Below, piece after piece: positions 1-5,168 of a DNA stretch of 8,172 nucleotides; within the stretch, counting starts at the first letter, position 1; every line of letters starts with the position of its first letter. The stretch spans positions 5,992-14,163 of the forward strand of contig PMCH01000114.1 in the NCBI GenBank assembly GCA_003154055.1, written 5' to 3'. Position numbers and translations under genes: made by a program. The notes under the pieces were generated by a model that saw only the letters and a list, made by a program, of their open reading frames with translations, searched no databases and had not been told where the DNA came from. This DNA is from Acidobacteriaceae bacterium. Lineage in GTDB: Bacteria; Acidobacteriota; Terriglobia; Terriglobales; Acidobacteriaceae.

Positions 1-313
1 GGTTGCTGGTAAACATGGGCTGCGGATTCACGCTCAGGCGCACGTGGTCGAAGCCCATCGACTTGATGAGCGCGATGTCTTCGGCGGTCGTCCAGGTGTC
101 GAGGTGCTCTTTTGTATAGCCGCGTTTGTCCCACACTTGCGCGAACCATTCGCTGAGGTTGATGCCGTGACGCAGGTGTTGGGAGCGGGCAAATGCGGCC
201 GCGGATACCGTGGTCCCCACCGACCCACCTTTGATCTGCGCGACTGCACCGGGCCCCACCGCAAGCAACCCGATCGACAAGACAAGTGCGCCGATATTTC
301 TCAAACAAGCCAT
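1..313 (-). CDS. Secreted glycoside hydrolase family 5 (cellulase-like) protein, 5' part only
   Basis: This reading frame starts at ATG 313 and stays open to the window edge, giving 104 residues; the rest lies outside. Residues 1-25 form a signal peptide: a short n-region with Arg5, a hydrophobic core from about 7 to 20, and an A-V-A|Q cleavage site after Ala25. The mature start carries HGINLSEWF (residues 49-57) and FDHVRLSV (88-95). These match the first two strand motifs of GH5 TIM barrels, with Arg92 at the conserved arginine of the HVRxPV motif. The family cleaves beta-1,4 or related glycans with two glutamates; both lie beyond the edge, so catalysis and substrate cannot be judged. An AAAGGG ribosome site (323-328) sits 9 nt before the ATG. 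The gene is divergent from the aminotransferase. The fold is fairly sure; the exact GH5 subfamily is unknown. Confidence 0.8.
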   Translation of the reverse strand, partial: MACLRNIGALVLSIGLLAVGPGAVAQIKGGSVGTTVSAAAFARSQHLRHGINLSEWFAQVWDKRGYTKEHLDTWTTAEDIALIKSMGFDHVRLSVNPQPMFTSN

Positions 314-364
314 GGCCAGTGTCCCTTTCCAGATTGATACACTGATGACTCCACAGACTAGCCC

Positions 365-1504
365 ATGATTCCCAGCCAGCGCCATCTCTTCGATATCCCC
401 GCCGATGTGACCTACCTGAACTGCGCCTACATGTCGCCACTGATGAAGCCGGTGGTCGAGGCGGGAAGAGTCGGACTTGCGCGCAAGGCGCACCCCTGGG
501 AGATCACGCCGGACAAGTTCTTCAGTGGATCGGAAGAGTTCCGGACCATGGCGGCGCGGTTCCTCGACTGCACCGCTGACGCGGTGGCGATTGTTCCCGC
601 GGCTAGCTATGGGATCGCGACCGCCGCCCGCAATCTGCCCGTGCGCAAGGGACAGAGCATTCTTATGCTCGCGGAACAGTTCCCTTCCAACTACTATCCC
701 TGGGAGCGGCTGGCGGAAGAGAGTGGCGCTTCGATCAAGACCGTTCCCTGGCCCGAGGACGGCGACTGGACGACTGGCGTGCTGGAATCCCTGACCGATG
801 GCGTTGCCATCGCGGCGCTGCCCCACGTTCAATGGACCAGCGGCGGGCGGCTTGATCTGGTTCGCATCGGCAAGGCGTGTCGCAGGATCGGCGCGGCCTT
901 AGTTCTTGACCTGACCCAATCGCTCGGCGTGCTGCCCTTCAGTGTGCGCGAGGTACAGCCGGATTTCGCCGTCGCGGCCTGCTACAAGTGGTTGATGGGG
1001 CCCTACTCCACCGGTTTCCTTTACGTGGCACCCAAATGGCACGAAGGACGTCCGCTGGAGGAAGGGTGGATTCAGCGCGCCAATGCCCAGGACTTCACAA
1101 GCCTCATCCTGTACACCGGTAAGTACGATGAAGGCGCACGCCGCTTCGATATGGGCGAGCGTTCGAACTTCGCGCTGCTGCCGGCCGCCCAGCGCGGAAT
1201 GCAACAGTTGCTGGACTGGGGCGTAGCGGAAATCTCGGGCACGATCGGAACGCTCAACCGGAAACTGGCGCAGTCCGCCGCGGAACTGGGATTCTCGGCA
1301 CCGCCCGAGGAACTTCGCGCGCCTCACTATTTGACCCTGCGCAGGAAGGCGGGCATCCCGCCAGGATTGCCCGAGGCTCTGGCTCGCCAGAAGGTTTTTG
1401 TCAGCGTGCGCGGCAGTTCGGTGCGGGTGGCGCCCCATGTGTACAACTCGGCTGAGGACGCGGAGCGGCTGATCACGTGCCTGCGCGACGTGGACAAACT
1501 CTAG
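365..1504 (+). CDS. Class V PLP-dependent aminotransferase (cysteine desulfurase-like fold)
   Basis: The 379-residue protein is a fold-type I PLP enzyme of aminotransferase class V, full length for the family. Visible family marks are YLNCAYMSP near the N-terminus (17-25), LDLTQS (181-186) with Asp182 and Gln185 for the pyridine ring and phosphate region, and AACYKWLMGPYSTGFLY (204-220) with Lys208 as the Schiff-base lysine. RVAPHVYNS (354-362) is the C-terminal substrate-carboxylate arginine motif. No cysteine occurs in the C-terminal loop where SufS/IscS-type desulfurases carry the catalytic one (the only C-terminal Cys is 372), so I do not call it a desulfurase. Kynureninase-like or isopenicillin-N-epimerase-like members are alternatives; the substrate is unknown. 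No signal peptide is seen, so it should be cytoplasmic. A TAG at 359-361 in frame, one codon before ATG 365, fixes the start. There is no clear Shine-Dalgarno. It converges on the TPR gene, 48 bp away. Confidence 0.88.
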   Translation: MIPSQRHLFDIPADVTYLNCAYMSPLMKPVVEAGRVGLARKAHPWEITPDKFFSGSEEFRTMAARFLDCTADAVAIVPAASYGIATAARNLPVRKGQSILMLAEQFPSNYYPWERLAEESGASIKTVPWPEDGDWTTGVLESLTDGVAIAALPHVQWTSGGRLDLVRIGKACRRIGAALVLDLTQSLGVLPFSVREVQPDFAVAACYKWLMGPYSTGFLYVAPKWHEGRPLEEGWIQRANAQDFTSLILYTGKYDEGARRFDMGERSNFALLPAAQRGMQQLLDWGVAEISGTIGTLNRKLAQSAAELGFSAPPEELRAPHYLTLRRKAGIPPGLPEALARQKVFVSVRGSSVRVAPHVYNSAEDAERLITCLRDVDKL

Positions 1505-1552
1505 ATCTCAGTGACCGGGGTTTCGTGGGTGAAGACGCGGCGAGACACGCCA

Positions 1553-2278
1553 CTACTTGAACTGGCTGACTCGCTGCTGCGCGATTGACGCCGCTTCGCT
1601 GGACGGATTCTCTTTCTGGATCTGGTCGTAAATCCGCTTGGCCTCATCCGGCTTCTGGCGGTTCTGATAAAACTGCGCGAGTTCCAGCTGGGCAGTGACT
1701 TTGCTCACCGTCATGGTCGGCTTGTCGATCAACTGCTTGTAGAGATCGATGGCCTGCGCATCTTTGTTCTCGGCGCGGTATACGGAAGCCAGGGCGAACC
1801 TGCCGAGGCCTGCCAGATCCTGGTTGGAAGCGTTCGCCGCGTCCTGCAGGTCGCGCTCGGCGGATGGATAGTCTTCCATCTGGGATGAGGTCAATCCCAC
1901 GAAGTAGCGGGCCATGTCGGCAGTGCGGGTATGCGGATACTTGTCCAGGATCGCCTGAAACTGTTTGCGCGCCGCGGTGGCCCGCTCTTTGGCGGAAGCA
2001 AAACTATCGAAGCCGGGCTGGGGAGGCATCCCAGTTGGACGCACCGGGGTTTCCAGGGTGCGCGTCGCAACGCTGAATTCGGCGCTCGCCTTCTGGTCGA
2101 GCGAGTTCATGTAGTACCAGCCACCGACGCCGATGGCCGCCACCACGAGGACCACAACGGCCGCGAGGATGAGCTTCGACTGGTGCTCGACGGTCCAGTG
2201 GACGGTCTTCTCCGCAGCTCCGATGGCGGCCTTGCTGAAGCGGTCCTCTTTCAGTTGATGCCGGGTTTCTGCGCGCAC
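1553..2278 (-). CDS. Membrane-anchored tetratricopeptide-repeat protein, YfgM/TPR_21-like
   Basis: The 241-residue protein has a charged cytoplasmic N-terminus (1-35), one transmembrane helix (about 36-56, rich in Val/Ala/Ile and ending GGWYYM) and a helical domain outside the membrane. Helical pairs of TPR type are seen around 94-130 (KERATAARKQF... and DMARYFVGLTSSQ), 133-170, 172-205 (AQAIDLYKQLID) and 208-240 (PDEAKRIYDQI). This layout matches YfgM-like proteins, which hold partners at the inner membrane near the Sec/BAM periplasmic chaperone network; that role is inferred from family only. The start is GTG: GTG 2278 follows AAGGA (2284-2288) by 5 nt and is 34 nt from the predicted transcription start. 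The gene stands alone with its own promoter and ends 48 bp from the convergent aminotransferase. Fold and topology are likely; partners are not known. Confidence 0.82.
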   Translation of the reverse strand: MRAETRHQLKEDRFSKAAIGAAEKTVHWTVEHQSKLILAAVVVLVVAAIGVGGWYYMNSLDQKASAEFSVATRTLETPVRPTGMPPQPGFDSFASAKERATAARKQFQAILDKYPHTRTADMARYFVGLTSSQMEDYPSAERDLQDAANASNQDLAGLGRFALASVYRAENKDAQAIDLYKQLIDKPTMTVSKVTAQLELAQFYQNRQKPDEAKRIYDQIQKENPSSEAASIAQQRVSQFK

Positions 2279-2283
2279 AGGCT

Positions 2284-2288
2284 TCCTT
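2284..2288 (-). promoter_or_regulatory. Ribosome binding site fixing the GTG start of the TPR gene
   Basis: AAGGA on the minus strand, 5 nt before GTG 2278. No ATG in this frame gives a protein that includes the charged segment before the membrane helix, so this site decides for the GTG. Confidence 0.6.
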
Positions 2289-2318
2289 CTTCGCTTAGAT
2301 GTAGGCTGACAAACTTTT

Positions 2319-2348
2319 AGTTTAGCAGGGCGGTTTCGGGAGCGTCAA
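2319..2348 (-). promoter_or_regulatory. Sigma-70-type promoter of the TPR gene
   Basis: On the minus strand, TTGACG (2343-2348) is followed after 18 nt by TAAACT (2319-2324). These are 5/6 and 4/6 matches to TTGACA and TATAAT. Transcription would begin near 2312, giving a leader of about 33 nt that holds the AAGGA ribosome site. It was found by eye and is not tested. Confidence 0.5.
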
Positions 2349-2403
2349 AGGAGGGAGAGCGTCGGTAGTGGACCCGCTGCCTGGGCGCCGCCCCGTCGCA
2401 ACT

Positions 2404-2847
2404 CTATTGTGGGTCGTTACTGTCAGCGTTCCCCATGCCGGCAGCACCCCTGCGGCGGCGCTGATGCCGGTCGCGGGCTTCGTGTTTCATGCTCTTGAGC
2501 TTGTCGCGCTGCTCTGGGGTTAAGACGGCCTGCACCTGCGGCTCAAATGTCCTGTGGATCCCGCGCATCTTTTTCCGCCTCTGCTGAGAGGTGAGTGAGG
2601 TGTCGGCCTGCACAGTCTTCATCTGTTGGGCTTCATCCTGCAGGATGGGTTTGAGCTTTTCTTTCTGGTCATCGGTCAAGTTGAGTTCTTTGCTCATTCG
2701 CCGGAGCCGGTCCTCGGCCTGGTCGCGGCGCCTCTGCTCATACCGGGCGCCGGGCTGGGCGGGGGCCGCTGGAGCGGAGTCCTGCGCCAGGGCAACGGAG
2801 CCGGTGAGCAGCACTGCAGCGGCCAGTAGTTTTTCACATTTCCGCAT
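2404..2847 (-). CDS. Periplasmic LTxxQ-motif protein, Spy/CpxP-like
   Basis: The 147-residue protein has a signal peptide (1-21, basic start MRKCEK, core LLAAAVLLTGSVA, cleavage A-L-A|Q) followed by an Ala/Pro/Gln-rich linker (22-36). The rest is a charged helical domain. It carries LTDDQ (57-61) and LTPEQ (109-113), the paired LTxxQ signature of Spy/CpxP proteins, plus a third copy LTSQQ (85-89). Spy and CpxP are periplasmic helical hairpin proteins that bind unfolded proteins or damp envelope-stress signalling; a similar role here is inferred. The C-terminus is unusually basic (RDRHQRRRR, 125-133) and ends in an acidic/polar tail. AGAGGAGA (2855-2862) lies 7 nt before ATG 2847. I see no sensor kinase or regulator next to it. 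Many Acidobacteriota carry such proteins with unknown duty. Confidence 0.8.
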   Translation of the reverse strand: MRKCEKLLAAAVLLTGSVALAQDSAPAAPAQPGARYEQRRRDQAEDRLRRMSKELNLTDDQKEKLKPILQDEAQQMKTVQADTSLTSQQRRKKMRGIHRTFEPQVQAVLTPEQRDKLKSMKHEARDRHQRRRRGAAGMGNADSNDPQ

Positions 2848-3133
2848 AACCGATTCTCCTCTGCGAACGCCTACGATCGGAGCACACGCCAGATAACGAT
2901 ATTAGCGTGGCCTCACCGCCTTCGGGGACACGCAAGGCAAGAACGTCCTGTTAACTTGAACCCGGGAGCGAAAGAAAAGTTGCCCGCGTGAGGCAGGAAA
3001 GATGGAGCGGCGATGATCAACCGGGCAGTTTGCGCAGCGCTGGCCGATTCCAGATCGGTGTGTGAGGCGTCCGGCGCCCGCTGGTTGGCTGGCGGCGCCG
3101 GAGAAGCGAACACGGTTCGGCAATTCGCGGCGA
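2848..3133. other. Intergenic gap upstream of the LTxxQ gene
   Basis: This stretch of 286 bp holds no gene I accept. It contains the Kelch gene's downstream hairpin (3071-3101), an AT-rich patch on the minus strand (GCTAATATCGTTATC, around 2893-2907) 46-60 bp before the LTxxQ start, and the ribosome site of that gene. The patch could hold a -10 element, but no -35 box sits at 16-18 nt, so I do not call a promoter. An alternative sigma factor would be compatible with an envelope-stress gene, but nothing proves it. Confidence 0.5.
3071..3101 (-). terminator. GC-rich hairpin downstream of the Kelch gene (weak terminator candidate)
   Basis: The perfect 8-bp arms are CCGGCGCC (3071-3078) and GGCGCCGG (3094-3101), separated by a 15-nt loop, 33 nt after the Kelch stop codon. 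No T-run follows on the minus strand, so it is not a standard intrinsic terminator; it could still pause polymerase or protect the 3' end of the message. Confidence 0.3.
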
Positions 3134-4204
3134 CTACGGTGTGTAGATCTCGGCGCTCATGATCTGGTAACTGGTCATGCCATCGGTTACCAGCACGTGC
3201 CCGTCGGAGATCAGGCTGAGTCCGAAACCGAAGCGGACGGAGTTGAGGCTTCCGGTTGCCGACCAGGTTCCAGCAAGCGGGTCGTACAGTTCGCACTGTC
3301 CAGCAGGCCCACCCGCCATCAGCACTTTGCCGTTTGTGAGCAGAACCGCCGTGTTGGCGCCGTAGAGGTTCGCCGAGCTGCCCGTCACGGTGAACGTCCC
3401 GGCAGCAGGATCGTAGAGTTCGGCGGGCACGGTGGCGCCGGCGAGCAGCACTTTGCCATTGGGGAGCAACACGGCAGAACCGGCGTGTGCGGCATTCATG
3501 GCACCCGCGGACGACCAACTGTTGGTTGCGGGGTCATAGAGTTCCGCGTCCGTGCCACCCACGATCAGCACCTTCCCGTTCTGTAATACGGTAGCGGTGT
3601 GCCCGCAATGCACGACTCTCATTGCGCCGGCGGAGGAGAAACTGTCGGTCGCCGGGTCGTAGAGTTCGGCGAGGTTAGTGCACGATCCCCAGCGGATACG
3701 CGGCACGTAGACGTTCATGCCGCCGGCCACCAGGACCTTCCCATTCGGCAACAGAGTCGCAGTGTGGCTGGCGCGCGGCGTCGCCATCTTGCTCCCGGAG
3801 AGCGCGAATGTTCCAGTGGCCGGGTCGTAGAACTCAGCGGTTTTCAAGATGCCCAGCTTGTCCCCGTTCAGTTTTCCGTTGCTGCCTCCGACGATCAGCA
3901 CCCGTCCGTCGGGCAGCAGCGTACCGGTGTTCCAGTTCCGCCCAGCCTTCATCTTCCGCGCGGTCCATAAGTTGGTTGCGGGATCGTAAACCTGGGCATC
4001 GGGAAACACCGCCCCAATGCCGCCGACGTTTCCACCCGCAACAAGAACCTTTCCGTTTTGCATGAGGGTAGAACTGGCATTGGTAGCGGCTTTAGCCACC
4101 GGGCCCGTAAAAGCCCACGTTCCGGAAGCTTGCGCGAATGCGGCGAGCGGCATAACGATGAGAGCGGCGAGCAGGATTGCAAGAATGCGACTGGTTCGCT
4201 TCAT
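3134..4204 (-). CDS. Secreted seven-bladed Kelch-type beta-propeller protein
   Basis: The 356-residue protein starts at ATG 4204 with a signal peptide (MKRTSR, hydrophobic core to about residue 20, A-F-A|Q after 24) and is otherwise all propeller. Seven copies of the [ND]G[KRH]VL strand motif begin at residues 50, 99, 154, 209, 249, 291 and 334. Seven E/VxYDP motifs follow at 73, 126, 182, 223, 263, 307 and 354 (the last degenerate, YTP). The chain stops at that last motif, and its missing outer strand is supplied by the N-terminal GTWAFTG (28-34), which matches GTWSATG after blade six (312-318). This is a velcro ring closure. The family resembles Kelch/galactose-oxidase-type propellers that bind partners or glycans; no catalytic residues or extra domain are seen, so function is unknown. 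AAGGGG (4214-4219) is 9 nt before the ATG. In-frame start codons further up to 4414 are rejected because they would bury the signal peptide. Confidence 0.85.
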   Translation of the reverse strand: MKRTSRILAILLAALIVMPLAAFAQASGTWAFTGPVAKAATNASSTLMQNGKVLVAGGNVGGIGAVFPDAQVYDPATNLWTARKMKAGRNWNTGTLLPDGRVLIVGGSNGKLNGDKLGILKTAEFYDPATGTFALSGSKMATPRASHTATLLPNGKVLVAGGMNVYVPRIRWGSCTNLAELYDPATDSFSSAGAMRVVHCGHTATVLQNGKVLIVGGTDAELYDPATNSWSSAGAMNAAHAGSAVLLPNGKVLLAGATVPAELYDPAAGTFTVTGSSANLYGANTAVLLTNGKVLMAGGPAGQCELYDPLAGTWSATGSLNSVRFGFGLSLISDGHVLVTDGMTSYQIMSAEIYTP

Positions 4205-4383
4205 GACTGGGGTCCCCTTTTGCTTGGCTGTTTTTGCTGGTTGCTGATCCCGGCGTCGCGCTGGTTGGCGGCGTTGGTCTGGAGCCACCGCCCCAGAAGA
4301 GTGAGTGTCGCCGGCAACAGTGCACTTGCCGTACCAGCGGCAGCATCCCGCCAAGTTGTTGAGTGTCTGTGATAAGTGCGGGA

Positions 4384-4414
4384 GACATACGAGTTGACGA
4401 GCAGCGTCTGTCAA
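4384..4414 (-). promoter_or_regulatory. Possible sigma-70 promoter of the Kelch gene
   Basis: A perfect TTGACA (4409-4414) is followed after 19 nt by TATGTC (4384-4389). The -35 box is ideal, but the -10 matches only 3/6 and the spacer is long, which suits a promoter that needs an activator. TTGAC is also one arm of a dyad with GTCAA (4394-4398 and 4410-4414). Confidence 0.35.
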
Positions 4415-4415
4415 G

Positions 4416-4450
4416 ACTTTCGGACCACAGCGGGACTGTGTTCAGAAAGT
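4416..4450. promoter_or_regulatory. Nested 35-bp dyad next to the Kelch -35 box
   Basis: All paired parts share one centre at 4433: ACTTTC (4416-4421) with GAAAGT (4445-4450), GA (4423-4424) with TC (4442-4443), and CACAG (4426-4430) with CTGTG (4436-4440). In total 13 of 15 arm positions pair around a 5-nt centre. It starts 1 bp upstream of the -35 box, a position that fits a dimeric regulator. Confidence 0.35.
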
Positions 4451-4455
4451 GCTGC

Positions 4456-4470
4456 GTTGCGATTCGCAAC
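4456..4470. promoter_or_regulatory. Perfect 15-bp palindrome, operator candidate
   Basis: GTTGCGA-T-TCGCAAC has 7-bp perfect arms around one central base. It lies 41 bp upstream of the Kelch -35 box and 52 bp past the DksA-like terminator stem in that direction, so it belongs to the Kelch control region. With a 1-nt centre it cannot form a hairpin, which favours a protein-binding site. Confidence 0.4.
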
Positions 4471-4521
4471 AGGAGAGATGCAGTCGGATACGCTGCATGC
4501 GGACTGGGGCATCCGCGCGAT

Positions 4522-4553
4522 ACAGAAAACAAACCGCCGCGCAGGGCGGCGGT
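4522..4553 (-). terminator. Intrinsic terminator of the DksA-like gene
   Basis: On the minus strand, ACCGCCGC pairs perfectly with GCGGCGGT (8 bp, 4546-4553 and 4533-4540) around a 5-nt loop, followed directly by TTGTTTTCTG (4523-4532). It begins 33 nt after the stop codon. Stem, loop and T-tract all match a rho-independent terminator. Confidence 0.85.
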
Positions 4554-4586
4554 CCTTGAAATCGGCCGGATGAAACCGGACCAGGC

Positions 4587-4952
4587 CTAGAGGGTGGCTT
4601 CGAGTTCGCCCTTCTCAGCTTTTTCCTGACAATCGATGCAATGCCGGGTCCAGGGGACGGCTTCCAGGCGCTTGGGGTTGATCTCCTTGCCGCAGGAGAC
4701 ACATTCGCCGAAAGTGCCTTCGCGCAGGCGGGCCAGGGCGGCATCCACCATCTGGAGCAACTGGCGGTCGTTGTTGCTCTGGCTGAACAGAAATTCCTTG
4801 GTGTAGGAACTGGCGGCGCGGTCGGCGATGTCCTGAGTCGCCTCTTCGTCAGCGCTCCGCCCGTCCTGCTGGTTGCGGGAAACCATGTGACGCAGATCCT
4901 GTTGCCGGGTTTCCAGTTTTTTTCTGAAGTACTCTAACTTCTTCTTTTCCAT
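4587..4952 (-). CDS. DksA/TraR-family zinc-finger transcription factor
   Basis: The 121-residue protein has an N-terminal coiled coil (about 1-80) and a C-terminal C4 zinc finger with Cys84, Cys87, Cys105 and Cys108 in the family pattern FGECVSCGKEI...CIDCQE. The coil tip carries DIADRA (41-46), which fits the DxxDxA motif with which DksA contacts the RNA polymerase active site through the secondary channel. It is therefore a plausible polymerase-binding regulator rather than just a zinc-finger relative, although it is about 30 residues shorter than E. coli DksA (151). Such proteins act with ppGpp on rRNA and amino-acid promoters; whether this one does is not shown. The gene is a single unit: its own promoter (5018-5046), a GGGGCGGG site (4958-4965) 5 nt before ATG 4952, and a strong terminator after the stop. 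A clear dksA symbol is withheld because paralogues are common. Confidence 0.9.
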   Translation of the reverse strand: MEKKKLEYFRKKLETRQQDLRHMVSRNQQDGRSADEEATQDIADRAASSYTKEFLFSQSNNDRQLLQMVDAALARLREGTFGECVSCGKEINPKRLEAVPWTRHCIDCQEKAEKGELEATL

Positions 4953-5017
4953 GATTGCCCGCCCCAGAGCATAAGCCCCGCTTGCAGAGGCCTTCTCCCA
5001 CGTGAGGCCAAACGAAT

Positions 5018-5046
5018 ATGGTAAGCGCGGGAGGCAGAGGCGTCAA
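5018..5046 (-). promoter_or_regulatory. Sigma-70-type promoter of the DksA-like gene
   Basis: TTGACG (5041-5046) and TACCAT (5018-5023) are spaced by exactly 17 nt on the minus strand, 5/6 and 4/6 matches to consensus. Transcription would begin near 5011, with a leader of about 58 nt that contains a small GGCCT/AGGCC inverted repeat (4989-5009). Confidence 0.55.
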
Positions 5047-5067
5047 CTGGGGGAGGAGTGCAATTGC

Positions 5068-5130
5068 AGAGGTCAGATTGAAGAGGTGAAACCAGCTACC
5101 TCTGCAATCTGACCTCTCACCTCTGACCTC
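5068..5130. repeat. REP-like intergenic hairpin with extra repeat copies
   Basis: Perfect 13-bp arms AGAGGTCAGATTG (5068-5080) and CAATCTGACCTCT (5105-5117) enclose a second perfect 6-bp stem, AGAGGT (5082-5087) with ACCTCT (5098-5103). One A/G mismatch separates the two stems, and the loop is 10 nt. The word TCTGACCTC of the right arm recurs at 5122-5130, 14 bp after its first copy at 5108-5116. The element lies between the M28 peptidase stop and the DksA-like promoter. Lack of a T-run on either side argues against a plain terminator. It resembles REP/short-MITE-type dispersed elements, but one copy in the window cannot prove that. Confidence 0.65.
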
Positions 5131-5168
5131 GCGTGGCGGGAAGATACCGTCAGCACTAATCCGAATTC

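Larger units (their letters stand above)
4205..4521 (-). other. Long leader and control region of the Kelch gene
   Basis: No gene is credible in this stretch. Reading on the minus strand toward the Kelch start it holds a perfect 15-bp palindrome (4456-4470), a 35-bp nested dyad (4416-4450), a consensus -35 box (4409-4414), then about 175 nt of possible untranslated leader. The leader includes a hairpin at 4278-4297 (7-bp stem with one G-T pair, 6-nt loop) and AAGGGG (4214-4219) before the ATG. No known riboswitch class is recognised. Confidence 0.5.

Noticed and set aside
899..1438. A minus-strand frame of 179 codons inside the aminotransferase
   Set aside because: It is antisense to the lysine motif and the C-terminal domain of a well-supported enzyme, with no recognisable domain.
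1505..1552. GGCG-AGACA-CGCC in the convergent gap as a shared terminator
   Set aside because: The stem is only 4 bp with no T-run on either side, too weak to call.
2381..2398. GGGC-GCC-GCCC after the LTxxQ gene as a terminator
   Set aside because: A 4-bp stem with a 3-nt loop and no T-run is common by chance in this base composition.
2913..3518. A minus-strand frame of 201 codons reaching from the Kelch gene into the gap
   Set aside because: It reads Arg/Ala/Cys-rich in another frame of the propeller repeats and has no domain, so it is a shadow of the repeats.
3134..4110. Repeated DNA words in the Kelch gene as tandem DNA repeats or a CRISPR-like array
   Set aside because: Units differ in length (40-55 codons) and sequence, and similarity follows protein motifs (NGKVL and YDP), so it is protein-level repetition.
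4205..4414. In-frame 5' extension of the Kelch gene up to TTG 4414
   Set aside because: It would put 70 unlike residues in front of a perfect signal peptide, its first bases lie in the -35 box, and AAGGGG precedes ATG 4204.
4092..4532. A minus-strand frame of 146 codons across the Kelch leader and signal peptide
   Set aside because: It runs over the promoter and dyads and out of frame through the signal peptide, begins beside the DksA-like terminator T-tract, and shows no domain.
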